A stretch of DNA of 64,000 bases from Tuctoria greenei (GCA_036927565.1 JAYESD010000001.1:45692064-45756063), one strand, 5' to 3'; positions 1 to 11,303 are shown, counted from the first letter of the stretch. Made by a program: numbers and translations. Notes: generated from the sequence alone by a model not told the origin.

Positions 1-306
1 AACGCAGTGGATCGGTTTGTTATTTAGGGATTGTGGAGTAGGTGTCGAACAGCAAGAAAACAAGGACAAAACATGATAACTAGAACCCAAAACACAAAGA
101 TAAAACAGCAACAAGACTCGACCACATGAATGCAAACTCAACAATGCAAACTGAAAAACGAAACTGCAGGCACTATAGTCTAGGAAACGGGAAAAACGAT
201 CTAATTTTTTTGTGGCCTTTCTATGGACTCTAGGTACAAAACAAATTTGATATAATGGAAGGAAAACAAAGATACCTCACGGGCAACCTAGAAATCTGGT
301 ACCAAT
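1..306 (-). mobile_element. Internal leader of a CRM-like Ty3/gypsy element, cut by the window edge
   Basis: This stretch lies on the internal side of the LTR at 307-1154, because the primer-binding site adjoins it. It is therefore the 5' untranslated leader of a minus-strand element whose gag and pol lie left of the window. No open frame or domain is recognisable in it. The assignment rests only on adjacency to the PBS. Confidence 0.6.
295..304 (-). promoter_or_regulatory. Primer-binding site, initiator-Met tRNA type
   Basis: The minus strand reads TGGTACCAGA two bases inside the LTR end, against the usual TGGTATCAGA of initiator-Met-primed plant elements. The two-base gap (AT) matches the PBS of the related element at 22800. 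One base differs from the canonical primer complement. Confidence 0.75.
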
Positions 307-1154
307 TGATGAGTAGGTTTAGGCCCGATCTTCCGAAAGGTAAGTCGATTGGGGTGGAGAACTCGACGTTGATGATCCGCGGCACTCGAAAGATCGAATA
401 CCCCTGCAATCACTACACCACTGCTCTGTTGGTTATCAACCGTGCGGCACACGCTTGACCTCACCAAGAAGGCTAATCCCTGCAAGTGCAACTAAGAACA
501 CGAGCAAGAATGTCGAAGACACGATCTAAAATTAAGAAGTTGGGGTCTCACAAACCGTAGGACAGCGATATGACCCACAGAATATGACCGGCGGCTGCAG
601 TATTTAAAGGATAGGGTTCGGCCAAAACATGATTAGACGCATCCCTAATGGACTCTTACGGGATACAAGGCCCAAAGGACTGATTCGGTGGCGCAGCACC
701 GGACAGAAATCTGGACTCGACTTGTTTCGATGATTTACAATGACTCCAGATGAATTTCGAGGTGATACTAGAACCATTGGAAATTTTATATTATCCTCTT
801 TCCATGCAAATGTAGAACGTAAAAAACGGATTCCGTATGCCTCCTGGGCGTCTGTTGTAAGGTGGACTACTCTTGGACTCCGAGTTGAATTCGAGTCCGA
901 GTTGTAAACTGTTTCTATCAACTTGTGGACGTCCCAGCTGGTTCTCCATGCTCCTAAGGCCTCTTTCCTTAACTTATTGATCTTCTCAATTATTCCTAAT
1001 AACAATTAAATCATCACATAGCAATCTATTCTCAAACCCACATGCAAAAGAAGTTAGGAACGAATTCACCTGCTGATTTATTAACCGTGCTCGTGCTCTT
1101 GTGATTGGTCCTTGCAGTTCAATGTGCGTCTCCGCTGTTGTGATGTCCTTATCA
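307..1154 (-). repeat. 5' LTR of CRM-like gypsy element A
   Basis: An 848-bp LTR on the minus strand, starting TGATAAGG (at 1154) and ending CTCATCA (at 307), next to the PBS. It matches the reverse complement of the LTR at 21648-22797, for example the shared block around CTTTCGGAAGATCGGGCC. Its first ~130 bases still encode a pol C-terminal tail with the motif GPITRARAR, so pol runs into the LTR in this family. It has inserted into copia pol: the base after 1154 is the start of GAGCA, the presumed TSD, whose partner would lie off the left edge. Confidence 0.85.
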
Positions 1155-1169
1155 GAGCAACCCCCCCCC

Positions 1170-2316
1170 CCCCCGGCTTTGAAGACCAAGAATTCCCAAA
1201 CCATGTGTACAAATTGCGTAAGGCTCTCTATGGCCACAAACAAGCTCCTAGAGCTTGGTATGAGTGTATTAGAGACTTTCTAACTCAAAATTGTTTCAAA
1301 ATTGGAAAGACGAATTATACTCTATTCGCTAAGCACTTCGATGATGATTTGTTTGTTTGCTAAATATATGTCGATGACATTATATTTGGTTCCACTAACA
1401 AAGCTTTTTGTGATGAGTTTTCAAAGATAATGACCAAGAGATTTGAGATGTTCATGATGGGGGAGTTGAAGTTCTTCCTAGGTTTTCAAGTGAAGCAACT
1501 TAAGGAAGGAACTTTCATTAGTCAAACAAAATACACACAACATATACTCAAGAAGTTTGACATGGACAAGGCCAAACCCATCAAGACTCCTATGGCAACC
1601 AATGGGCATCTTAATCTCAATGAAGATGGTCCAAGTGTGGACAAAAAGGTATATCACTCAATGATAGGCTCATTGCTTTACTTATGTGCATCTAGGCCCG
1701 ATATCATGCTTAGTGTGTTAGTGTGTGTATGTGTGCTAGATTTCAAGCTGCTCCTAAGGTGTTTCATTTGACCACCGTCAAGAGAATTCTTAGCTATTTA
1801 GTTCACACACCAAGCTTAGGACTTTGGTACCCCAAGGGCTCTAAGTTTAACCTCATTGGATATTCCGATGCGGACTATGCGGGGTACAAAGTTGATAGGA
1901 AGAGTACCTCCAGAACTTGCCAATTCCTTGGTAGATCTCTAGTGTCTTGGTCCTCAAAGAAACAAAATTTCATTGCTCTTTCCACAGCCGAAGCGAAGTA
2001 TGTCGCTGCTGGAAGTTGTTGTGCATAACTTCTTTGGATGTGACAAACTCTTAGGGACTATGACATAAACTTGTGCCATATTCCCGTATTATGTGACAAT
2101 GAGAGTGCCATCTAAATAGCCCACAATCCAGTGGAGCATTCAAGACCAAACACATCGATATCCGCCACCACTTCTTGACAGATCACTCTATCAAAGGAGA
2201 CATTGCAATTTCCCATTTGAAAACCGAAAAACAATTGGCCGATATTTTGACCAAGCCCTTAGATGAGAGAAGATTTTGTGAACTTAGGAGTGAGCTCAAT
2301 ATCGTAGATTCTTGAA
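1170..2316 (+). pseudogene. Copia pol remnant: RT C-terminal half and RNase H
   Basis: In the intact family this polyprotein copies element RNA into DNA and degrades the RNA strand. Visible motifs are PGFED, KALYG.KQAPRAWYE, the RT catalytic YVDDIIFGSTNK just after 1363, FFLGFQVKQL, the MIGSLLYL.ASRPDI block, the RNase H block LIGYSDADYAG and KKQNFIALSTAEAKY, and at the end ILTKPLDE-like sequence with SELN. An in-frame TAA at 1361-1363 replaces a codon just before YVDD (CAA to TAA is the simplest change). A frameshift lies near 1720-1745 and another near 2030, followed by several stops. The 5' part is cut off by the LTR insertion inside the EQPPGFED codons, where a run of 14 C has expanded. 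Clearly non-functional. Confidence 0.9.
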
Positions 2317-3240
2317 ATGTGGCTTCAAGTCTTACACACCTAAGTTTTACTTCAAAATTCACACATGATTGAAAAAACTCTCCTCCCTCAAGTTTCTACA
2401 AACTATTTTGAAATTATTGAATCTTTGTGAATTATGGTCATAGTTTGATTGTCGATTGCTTACTAACCATGTTTACAAAGATTTTTGTGAAAATCTAGTC
2501 CAAAAGGATCAAATCTCCATTGAAACTCAATATATACGTGTTTTTAGCCTTTCAACCGGACTAGTATGCCCTTCTGACCGGACTAGTCTGACTGTTTAGA
2601 GAAGTTTGGACCCAGTCCGCTAGCCGAACAAGTTCGGGTCCCCAACCAGACTAGTCTTGCCCCTAGGGACTTAATCTCCCCAGGGAGCCCTCGACCTCAC
2701 CACTCCCATTCAAATACTCTCTCTCTTCAAATGTACGAAAAACGCCAACAAATCAGCGATTTTTTATTCCCACCACCAAATATTGATTCCAAACCGTGGA
2801 TTGAAGTCCTAAGGTGCGTGGGAAATCTTCCCCAAGCATCGGAGGCCGATTATTCATCCACATTTCATCGATTCGAAGATTTGAAGAGGTATTATTGACC
2901 TAACCCCAAAACCTTCGAAATTCAATTCTTTTAGGTCTTTTGCTAGAAACTTCTTCTCAAATGTTGTTGTCTACATCATTGTGATCCTATACCTCGAATT
3001 TGGTTGTAGGATTCGAAGATTTTGCAAAATTTCTCTAGATTAGAGTTCTTGCTGTGTGAATCGGACTAGTCCGGCCAGAGGGCAGAAAAGTCCAACTTGC
3101 ACGAACTAGTCCGACCCCTGGGCGGACAAGTCCGGGTTACACAGTGAAAACCCTAACCTTGAACGATTTTGTGAATTCTAACACAATGTCTCTACTTCTT
3201 TGGACTCATACACACTCCTTTGCCTCTCTTATCAGTGACA
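2317..3240 (+). repeat. pol-env spacer with CGGACTAGTCCG-type palindromes
   Basis: This is non-coding sequence between the end of RNase H and the env-like start. Two groups of degenerate palindromes are visible. At about 2562-2660, ACCGGACTAGT occurs twice with a further ACTAGTC. At about 3060-3145, CGGACTAGTCCGG, GAACTAGTCCG and CGGACAAGTCCG occur. Between them are CT-rich and leader-like sequences. A GAGGTATTATT (about 2886) to TTGTAGG (about 3009) pair could be intron borders for a spliced env-like message, but this is speculative. Confidence 0.65.
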
Positions 3241-4893
3241 ATGTCGGATTCCGACTATGTTCCTCTTTTCGACTCTGAAGTCGAGGCGGGGAGACAAGAA
3301 CTTTACCATTAGAATCGTGAGGAGCACGAGCTTGCCATAGCATATCTTGAGTCTTAGTCAGAGGACAGAAAGGCAAAGAAGACGCAAAGGGGAGCGCACA
3401 ACTCAGCTGCAGCCGAGGCAACCCCAATGAAGAAGAAGAGACTTGTCACAATGGGCGAGAAGGCAAAATCCCAGGAGGCAAGGAGCTCCAAGGACAAGGG
3501 CAAGGCACCAGTGGATGCTGCACTCAAGAAGAGAGTTCTTGTTTCTAAAAAGTCTGCAAGCAAGGCTAAAAAGGGAGACTCTCAACCCATTGGTCCCTTG
3601 AGGATGTCATCTCCTGCCAGGAACCCAAATCGTGCAGTTGCCTTTGATGCCAACATCTTCAAAGGCAAAGGGGATGAGAAGGCAACGAAGCTGAGGACAA
3701 TCAATATATATCAAAGGGAGAGGAGCACAGTGGATCCCTGTTTTTGGTGCGACTTCCACTTTGACTATTATCAGACAGTCTACATGTCCAATCAAACACA
3801 TGTGATGGATGATCAGTGGATAGACTGGGATTACATGGACCAAAAGGATCACTTGGCCTCCAATGTTGTGACTGGAGCCATGGAGCGCCATGGCTTGAAG
3901 AAGCTCATGGCATTTCAGTATGATTGGAATGTGGAGATAATTGCCCAGTTCTACTCCACCATCTATTTCCACACCGATGGGTATAGGAGGATCTCTTGGA
4001 TGACCCACGGTGAGCAATACTCCACCACCTACTGGAAGTTCGCTCAGTTACTTGACTTGGAAGATCAACTGGAGAATGAGATCATCATCCCCAATTGAAG
4101 GCCAGTTGATCGAGACACTTTGGAGTACATTTATCCAATACATGTACCATTTGAGGCAGGGCATATAAGGAACATCAAGCCCTTCTATAGTGTCCTCAAC
4201 CTTGTGCTTTGGAAGACCATTGCCCCCAAAGATGGTGATGCGGGGATTATTCAAGGAAATTTGAGGCACTTGATGGTGCTTATTGGTGGAGATGATCGCT
4301 TCAATGTGGTTGACTACATCTTTGATGACATCTTCAACATTTCACCCACTCCGAACCGATCATGTGGCTATGCTCTGTATATCATGTTAATGATTGATAA
4401 GGTGACTGGGCTTACCTTCAAGAAGGACATCACTCACCAAAGGCTTCGCCCTCAAATCCCACCTCTAGAGCCTGCTGCTCCTCGAAGGAAGAATGCGGAT
4501 CCTCCCGCTTCTTCTTCTCACTTCATGCCATTACCTCCTCCACCTCCTCCTTCATCACAATCTGACAGTGGCTTCTTCATGTGCTTTAAAGCCACCTTCG
4601 CCTCTTGCTGGAAAGTGGAAGTTCGGCAATGTCGCATGGAGCGTCGCCAAAAGAAGTACCTCAAGGCGATATGTGACAAGCTGGAAGTCCCAATGTCTCC
4701 TGCCGCAGAGAGTGATGGGGAAATGACTCCATTCTCTGAGTTCACCGCCGAGGAGCTTTCTCAATTCGGTGAAGATGGCACCCCCACGACGGCTCAGTCC
4801 AAAGATGAGTATAATCATGATTCGAAGGCCACAGAGAGCGATAGCGGGCACCAAGGTGGAGACAATGACGATGACGATTATGATGAAGAGTAG
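3241..4893 (+). pseudogene. env-like ORF of SIRE-type copia B1
   Basis: One reading frame of 550 codons runs from ATG at 3241 to TAG at 4891-4893. It is broken only by stops at 3310-3312 (TAG), 3355-3357 (TAG) and 4096-4098 (TGA), each one C-to-T step from Gln or Arg. The N-terminus is acidic (MSDSDYVPLFDSE), followed by a Lys-rich stretch. A central globular region has HVMDDQWIDWDYM, ERHGLKKLMAFQYDWN and EIIAQFYSTIYF. Next come a proline run (PLPPPPPPSS) and a very acidic tail (DNDDDDYDEE). The central pattern is shared with the env-like ORF of element E (45002-46988). The SIRE lineage is known for an ORF here; no envelope function can be inferred, and I see no clear signal peptide or membrane segment. 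Confidence 0.8.
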
Positions 4894-5321
4894 ATCTTAG
4901 GACTCTCCTTTCTCTTTTATCCTTTTTGGTGTCTTGATGCCAAAGGGGGACAAATTGGAAGGGGTACTTAGATATTTCTATGTCGTTGTCTCTCTTTTGA
5001 TCCACTATGGACTATGTTTTAACACTCTTATTTCAGTTGATGTAAGACTTAATCTATGTTTCTCATGTATTATGTCTAAATTGTGACGTATTGCTTCAAT
5101 TACATGTTTATCTTGCATACTTGTTGCCTTATCACAATTTATGAGCACACCACTTAGGCACCCCACCATAATATGTATATATATGAGAACTCTCAATTTC
5201 TCTTCTCATGATGCATACATTGAGGAGGAGTCACTCATACACACACATATTATGAAAACAAAATATTATTCCTTTTTGTTGAGACTTAATGTGTTGTCAT
5301 CAATCACCAAAAAGGGGAGAT
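4894..5321 (+). other. 3' untranslated region with two polypurine tracts
   Basis: A first purine tract lies at about 4938-4948 (CCAAAGGGGGACAA), preceded by the conserved phrase GTGTCTTGATG. The true PPT, AAAAAGGGGAGAT, ends at 5321 directly before the LTR. Element E has the same two tracts in the same order (about 44778-44800 and 44445-44460, minus strand), so the duplicate tract is a lineage feature. Confidence 0.75.
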
Positions 5322-5633
5322 TAAAAGTGCATCTAGGCATCTCCGTGGGGTTTGGATGATTGATGATGGCAATTGAGAGACTAATCAGCTGAGTTGACCT
5401 TAAGAACAGGTGTGATGGATAAAATGAGACAAAATCTCTCAAAAAGGAAAAGGTTGAAATAGGCATAAAAGACTCAAGCGTAGAAATTAGGGTTTCTATG
5501 GTGTTGAGCATAGATGAGCCATATCATGTGTGAGGGTGGATGCATGTGCACCAAGATCATTCTAGAGGGCTCAAAGTGGTGGTTGAGAGAAAAACTTAAG
5601 TGAGAAGCCAAAATTAGAGAAAACCCTAGGAGG

Positions 5634-6112
5634 CCGGACTAGTCTGGCCAGTCAGGGTAGTCCATTTTGAGTCGGACTAAAAGGCTCTAGATGAATTCGG
5701 ACTTGTCCGTATGGGTACGGACTAGTCTGTTCATCCCTTAGTGAAGTTGGAGCTAAGTCCCGATAGACCGGACTTGTCCGTTTTGGGACAGACCAAAGCT
5801 TTCTGGAGAAGTTCGGACTCGTCCGTTGTGGTACGAACTCGTCCGTTTGAGACTTAGTGAGAAAACCGTGCAAACCCTAGAGGGCCGGACTAGTCTACCC
5901 CTGTGGTCAGACTAGTCTGGGCCTACCTAGTTGAGTCCGTTATGGGACGTACTAAACCTTTTTGTCCTACTTTGGACTAGTCCGTTGTTGACTGGACTAA
6001 TCCGTGTTGTCAGTGGTCATTTGAAATTCAAACGCTGGCATGCACGTCATCTATTTTGTCCATCGATGACGTGAAATTGTCAGTGGCCCCAAAAGGGCGG
6101 ACTAGTCCGGAG
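5634..6112 (+). repeat. Cluster of GGACTAGTCCG/GGACTTGTCCG palindromes in the B1 LTR
   Basis: About fifteen degenerate copies, some half-site only, of a 10-12 bp palindrome whose core is ACTAGT or its near variants ACTTGT and ACTCGT. Examples: GCCGGACTAGTCTGG, TCGGACTTGTCCGT, ACGGACTAGTCTG, GTCCGTTTTGGGACAG and GGCGGACTAGTCCGG. An outlier pair lies at about 6805-6837. Spacing is irregular, so this is not a tandem array. Confidence 0.8.
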
Positions 6113-6147
6113 TTGTCCTAGTGGCAACAATTAGTTGTTGGGACCCC

Positions 6148-6155
6148 TATAAAAT
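6148..6155 (+). promoter_or_regulatory. Probable TATA box of the B1 LTR
   Basis: TATAAAAT occurs in CCCCTATAAAATGGGG, just downstream of the palindrome cluster and in the position expected for the U3/R border. The assignment is by sequence only. Confidence 0.5.
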
Positions 6156-6917
6156 GGGGACCCCCGACCACTATTTGAAACTGCTTGAACCCTAGCATCG
6201 CCACAAGTAACCTAGAGCCTTCCAAAGCCTTCTACTCATCCTACTAGCCCCCTAAGACCGAATATTGAAGAGATTAGGGTTTGGGAAGGAGAGTGAAGGA
6301 AGATCATCGTGCTTTGGCTCTCGGTTTGATCTCTTGCACATTGTGTCGTTTTTTGTGGCTTGTGTGGGTTGAGTTTTGTGTGCTCTTCATTGTATTGATT
6401 TGTGGGAGACTCAACTTTTGAGCAGCCCCAATTAAACTTGGTGATTACCCATTGATATAGTGGAAACCAAGTCGACCATTGTGGTGGCTTGGTGAGAGAA
6501 AGGTCAAGTGAGACCCAGTCCTTGTGTGGACTTCTCAACGTGGATGTAGGCTTCTTCGTGGAGCTGAACCACGGGATAAATCTTGTTTCGCTTGTCTCTT
6601 TACATTTCTTGATCACTAGAATTGCTTTTAGGATTCATATTCTTCCTCACTTTGATCATTGTTGAAATCTTGTAACCTAATTGCTTTAACTTGTCAATCT
6701 CAGTTGTACTAGGTTATCATACATTGGTTACATCTTTCATAAACCTAAATTCCGCAAATAACTTGTAGAAATCAAGTGTTTAGGTTTTCCCATGTGCTGA
6801 GCAGACTAGTCTGGCCCTGTCCAGACAAGTCCGGGCTCAGTGTTTTAATCTCGTTTGATTGAGCCATTTTAGGTCTTATTGCCTATCCCCCCCCCCCTCT
6901 AGACGAATTTTAGATAG

Positions 6918-8855
6918 CTCCTGGACCCACTCATGAGAATGGACGTGAGGGACTAAGGTCCGAGAGGTTGAGTTGGATCTTCACAAAAGGTGCAAAGCTG
7001 AGGAGGTTGAGCGCCGCGCCTCCATCCATCATGACATGGTAGAGCTGGATGTTGTTGATAGTCGGGGAGACCATCATGGGCAATTGTCCAGCTCTGACGA
7101 TGTTCTTCAGATAGTCCGAAAAATCAAAGGTGATGGAAGTATCCATCCACTTCTGATGAAGCTCCGCCTTGGTAGTAGGAGCAGCAGCAGCCATCTTTCA
7201 ATGCACAGTCTTCAATATGCGCCAGGAGGTGATATCTCAGGACCCTCCAAACATCATATGGAGAGTCTTCCAACACTCATTGTCGGAGATGTCGGAGTCA
7301 TTGTCGACGGTGTTGTAGACCACCTTAAACACCTTCTTGGCATCTTGGAAACCTAGCTCCTAGTCAGACGGAGCTTAATCAAATTTTTGCTTCCCATCTC
7401 ACTGACGGAAAGCGGTCTTGTCTTGGCGCTTGCTGTTGCGTTCGGCAAGCCTCTTGACCTCGCGACAATATTCAAGATTGTGAGTCATTGATTTGTGGAT
7501 CGGACACCACATCTTTTCACCATCGCCATCTTCAGACGATGGTCGATGTCATTTGTCGGGCGTGGCCCCCGGCCACCCGTAGCAGCGGCAGCAGTAGGTG
7601 TGCCAGCAAGTGACTTCTTCTCGTCACTTGACTTCTTCTCCTTCTTTTTTCCACTGCCAGAGGCAGTAGCTTCAGATTTGGAGGGTTGCCTTGCCTCTGC
7701 AGCAGGTTTGGAGTGCATTTCATAGCCCTCCGCAGCTCTGACGCATTTGTCTGCCACGCTGAAGAGCTCTGTGACGCTGCTGACATTCTTGGTTGCCAGC
7801 TAGTCCAACATCTTCTTATCTTGGACCCCTTGTTGAAATGCGACAGCGATATAAGCTTTAGAGATAGAAGGGATGGTATTTTGTACCTGGGCGAATCGCT
7901 GGATGAAGGATCGCAGCGACTCCCCCAACTTTTGTTATACGGCAAAAAAGTTCAACTCGGTGCCAGGTTGGGTTTAGGAGCTCACGAAGTTGGCAGTGAT
8001 CTGGCGACAGAGTTCCACCCAATTGTTGATGGAGTAATGTGGTAAGCTCATGAACCAGGACCTTGTAGTCTCAGTTAAGGCCACGAGGAAGTAGTTGGCC
8101 ATAACAACTTCATTGCTTCCAGCCGCGAGAATGGCAGTGGAGTATATTTGAAGAAATTTAACGGGGTTGATTGTCCCGTCGTATTTCTCTAGCACATGAG
8201 GCCGAAACTTGGGTGGCAACTCAACCATGCATAGGTGCATGGCTAGGGCCGAACACCCACCACCAACTCCAAGAAGAGAAGGGTTTTCTTGAGCAATGCA
8301 TCCCTCGTGAGCACGCTCGATGTTGACACGGCCGTCTTGCCGCATGTAGCAACGATCGAGCTCCGATCGGAGATCCTGAGTCAAGAGCCTCTTCACCGTG
8401 TGAGTATGGCGAGCCTCGGAGCCCTGTGACGTGACCTGCTGGGAGGGCACACGTCTTCTGAGCTTCGATGCTTGAGGACAAAGTCTACTAGAAAAGGTAC
8501 TGTTTCGTGAAGGTGCTTGCCAAGCATGGGGTGGACCTTGGTTGCTGATCGCATGGGCTATAGCTGCAACCAACTGCTCCACATCAGCATGCCACTGTTC
8601 CAGCGCGGCGGGAGGAGCTCCCAGTGCTGGTGGACGCTGGAGGAGAGTTCGTGTTGTTTTCAGTACGTTCTCAGGGTTGTTTGTTAATGTAGAGACTGAC
8701 ACGGACACATCATCCTGCTGAGATGGTGGTGGTGGTGGTGGAGAAACGACACCTGCTAGAACGACAACATTGGTCTCCTGCTGCACATTGGAGGGATTTC
8801 CTCTAGTAGGCTGCACAGCCAGTCCATTGGATGAAGCGGCAGCGGAGTTCACCAT
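6918..8855 (-). pseudogene. Tat-type gag-protease remnant
   Basis: Gag starts at ATG 8855-8853 (MVNSAAASSNG). It keeps the capsid-like block FRPHVLEKYDGTINPVKFLQ and YFLVALTETTRSWFMSLP. It then passes through frameshifts and a Lys/Ser-rich region near 7485-7757, and ends in protease sequence with HKWMD-like and MVSPTINNIQ motifs. The protease active site reads MDGGAALNLL where the plus-strand copy has VDGGSGLNLI. A stop follows SPSRPFS near 6930. Comparison with 55448-57867 shows several frameshifts, so this is a dead copy. Confidence 0.85.
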
Positions 8856-8881
8856 CTTGAAAGCTTGAAAGTGCCCCTAGC

Positions 8882-8891
8882 TGGCGCGCCA
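8882..8891 (-). promoter_or_regulatory. Primer-binding site TGGCGCGCCA
   Basis: The minus strand reads TGGCGCGCCA next to the LTR end, as in the plus-strand element at 55412. The ten bases are a perfect palindrome. I do not assign the primer tRNA. Confidence 0.75.
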
Positions 8892-8893
8892 AA

Positions 8894-9710
8894 TGTTGAA
8901 GTGTTGACTAGGGAACTTCCCCCGATACTACTAAGAAGTAATCCGCGGATGTTCTTATTCGGTTGTGGCGTGAGTCAAGATCAGACAGGAGGTGAACACC
9001 ACGGGTTTTACGTGGCTCGGGCCGCCTGAGCGTAATACCCTACTCCACGGAGTGTGTGTTGATTGTATGAGTTTGTATCAGCTAGTATGCGTACGAGATT
9101 GGTCATCTTTCTACCGTGCAGCACAACCCTTTTATATGCCAAGGACTGGCTATTATATTTTTTGCCTGGCCCGATAAGTGGCCCCGGCTGTATTAACTAC
9201 CCTATAGACGATCTAAGGTGTATTGGCCGGTCAATAGTGTGATAATGTGTCTTAATGACAGCATTACTAGCCTTGATAGTCCTCTGATCATGTGTCATTA
9301 ATATAGCATTAATGACGTGTTATCCAGGTCTTGTAACGGCTAACTGATAGCCCTTGAATGTCCGCGCCATTGGAGATCCCGTAGTCTTTCCGTTGCTAAC
9401 GTAGGTCCGGGCATTGACACATGGAAGCTTTGGAGCTTCCCTCTACTAGAGGATGGGTCCGGTGCCGTTGGACATGTGGCAGTGCTGGAGCTTCCATGAG
9501 GAGGGAAGCAGGTTCGGCTCTTCAGGACATGTGGCAGCACCGGAGCTTCCCAAACGAGGGAGGCAGGTCCGACTCTACTGGACACGTGGCTACACCAGAG
9601 CTACCCTGAGGAGGGATGCGTATCCACATCGAACGTCTGCCACTTGGACATAGGAACTCCTCAGCTTTTCTTGCGGTATCAGGGTGTACCCGGCACGCAG
9701 GATACCGACA
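8894..9710 (-). repeat. 5' LTR of Tat-type element C1
   Basis: An 817-bp LTR on the minus strand, beginning TGTCGGTATCC at 9710 and ending CACTTCAACA at 8894. The plus-strand relative begins TGTCGGTACCC and ends CTCCAACA. It contains GGAGCTTCC, GGTCCGGTG and ACCGGAGCTTCC palindrome units at about 9420-9610. A TATA-like AAAAGG (minus strand) lies near 9129. Confidence 0.8.
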
Positions 9711-10489
9711 CAAACCAAACTCGAAACCTTCCGTTAACGAACCATAACCACCGTAACCATAGTCTGAGGCATAATCCAGCCGGTTGGACCTCTTCGGCCA
9801 AATCTTCACGTCCATATCTCCTCATCACACCTTGGAACCATGTTGCCACATCCATGCACCCCTTGCACACATGCAAACACCTTCCAATGACGTCTACGAT
9901 ACCATCATATGCATTATTCTTGACACAAACATGTTGCATGACCTCTCAATCAACTCAACCACAATTTCTCCCGAACTTGGTTGTTGAACCTCATCTTCTC
10001 CCTAAGACTAGTTCAATAGATCCTGTCACCAGCCATGTCTTGACCTCAAGCAATACGCACATGAACAAACAAGCAACTTTTCTGAGCACAAGTTCGCCAC
10101 TTGACTCACATTAATTTGATAACTAGAACACCTTATGTGAGAACCTCACATAAGCATGTTGCAAGCATAGCAAGATGATATCCACCATGATCAACCAAAA
10201 CACATCAAAAATTTAGTTCAAAAGTAATAAGCAAACCTTCTCACAAGTATAAAGCAAGTTTGAAATATTGCAAGTTAAAAACATAACAACTGCGCGAATA
10301 TTTCAGTACAAGAAAGATGGGACAGTCCACAACAACCGGTGTGCATTATACAAAGAAAAGTTCGGAAACTCCGAAGCAAGTTCCCAAAAGTTCGGACAAT
10401 CCAAAGTGGGCTTCTCAGATATAATCAAACTTAGCATGTAAATACTCACTTTTAACATAATTGCTAATATATTCAGCACATAGGTCTCA
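9711..10489 (-). repeat. Maximus-type copia LTR fragment D2
   Basis: This matches the outer half of the LTR at 18153-19697, for example TCTGAGGCATAAT.CAGCCGG, CTTGACACAAACATGTTG versus CTTGATCCAAACATGTTG, and the shared terminus ATAGGTCTCA. It is the start of a minus-strand LTR (TGAGACCTAT at 10489). The other half is displaced by the Tat element at 6915-9710. Whether this was a solo LTR or the 5' LTR of an element cannot be told. It carries TTCGGAAACTCCGAA and TTCGGACAATCC palindromes at about 10340-10400. Confidence 0.75.
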
Positions 10490-11303
10490 CACTTTTGTTT
10501 GCTGCACGTGAGCCTTGTGACTACCAGTTCAGAAATGCAATGCACGGATGGGAGTACATGAACCGCAACTGTTTGGTGAAATGTCTGATTGACTGCTAGG
10601 GACAGTGGGCTGCCGAGTTAGTGCACCCAACGTGCTTTGTGGAAGGCTCCTTGCTCTGAACAAATAAGCTGTAGGGCGCACCTGCGATACTTGTGAACTG
10701 AACGGTAGTTCTTAGTGTAGTGGCTTAAGGATCTCTCATGTAAGGTAGGCTTCAGTCAGCATTTTTAATCATCTGTTGCGGCTCAGTGGCTCAATTTCAT
10801 TAACTTTGTCATGTGTGATGTCAGTGAAATTGGTAGTGTCTTCTTTTTCTGAACCAAGAGCATGGAAAAAAACAATATTTAATCTTTTAGCCGTCGTAGT
10901 AAAGAATACAATTAATATAAAACTTTTATGATTCTTCCAACAAATAATGTTTTGCTTATAACATATCTGAAAGGACTTGTGGAGTGGATTTGTGCAACAA
11001 TAATCTTTTCGTTTTATATGTAATATTTGCTTTTTCACAAAATTTTATTTTATCTACGACTATCAAGAAAAATCAAGAATTTACGAATATTTATAGTTTA
11101 AACAAGAAAATTGTTGTCCGTTTCCAGCAAAAAGATACCATACTGGATAAAACATCCAACTACGGATTGAGTAACTATTGGATGGTTCAATAGAAAAATG
11201 CATCATTAGAGGCTGCAGTTTGCAGGCAGTTCCTGATTCTGCATCCAGTTCTATGTGGTTATAATGAAGCTATATTTTATTATTGTTTCTCTGTCAGGCA
11301 AGA
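10490..11303. other. Non-repetitive-looking sequence, possible host flank
   Basis: These 814 bases match no other part of the window and show no retroelement motif. They are AT-rich in the right half, as introns and UTRs of plant genes are. They end at the presumed 5-bp target CAAGA of element F. This is the best candidate for original host sequence, but low copy number cannot be shown from one window. Confidence 0.4.
10769..10848 (-). pseudogene. Candidate terminal exon of an unidentified host gene
   Basis: On the minus strand a pyrimidine-rich tract ending CTTGGTTCAG could be a splice acceptor. It is followed by about 26 codons reading KEDTTNFTDITHDKVNEIEP and then LSRNR and a stop at 10771-10769. 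The composition looks like real protein, but the exon is short and no family is recognised. Element F is inserted upstream of it in the gene's sense. This is a suggestion, not a call. Confidence 0.2.

Larger units (their letters stand above)
1155..6914 (+). mobile_element. SIRE/Maximus-type Ty1/copia element B1, 3' two thirds
   Basis: In order this contains the end of reverse transcriptase and RNase H, a palindrome-rich spacer, an env-like ORF, two polypurine tracts and a 3' LTR. That order (pol, then env-like ORF, then LTR) is diagnostic of the SIRE lineage. The left end is interrupted by the CRM-like LTR at 307-1154, so the 5' LTR, gag and integrase lie outside the window. The right end abuts Tat-type protease sequence that reads continuously up to about 6915, so B1 inserted into the Tat element; TAGCT (6915-6919) is the likely TSD. 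Decay is advanced. Confidence 0.85.
5322..6914 (+). repeat. 3' LTR of SIRE-type copia B1
   Basis: The LTR begins TAAAAGTGCATCTAGG, the SIRE start TGAAAGC..CTAGG with one G-to-A change, immediately after the PPT. It ends near ATTTTAGA at 6914, following the C-rich phrase GCCTATCCCCCCCCCCTCT typical of these LTR ends. The right limit was fixed by where Tat protease coding resumes, so it may be off by a few bases. A second LTR copy is not in the window. Confidence 0.75.
6915..9710 (-). mobile_element. Tat-type Ty3/gypsy element C1, 5' part only
   Basis: On the minus strand this reads LTR (9710 to 8894), PBS (8891 to 8882), gag and protease, then breaks at about 6915 where copia B1 has inserted. 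It is homologous through LTR, gag and protease to the plus-strand element at 54580-64000: both gags start MVNSAA and both proteases share MVSPTINNIQ. The pol and 3' LTR should lie left of B1, outside the window. Sequence after 9710 matches a Maximus copia LTR, so C1 inserted into that LTR. Confidence 0.85.

Noticed and set aside
9644..10114. A 156-codon plus-strand frame
   Set aside because: It spans the joint between the Tat LTR and the Maximus LTR and is not conserved in the homologous LTR at 18153-19697.
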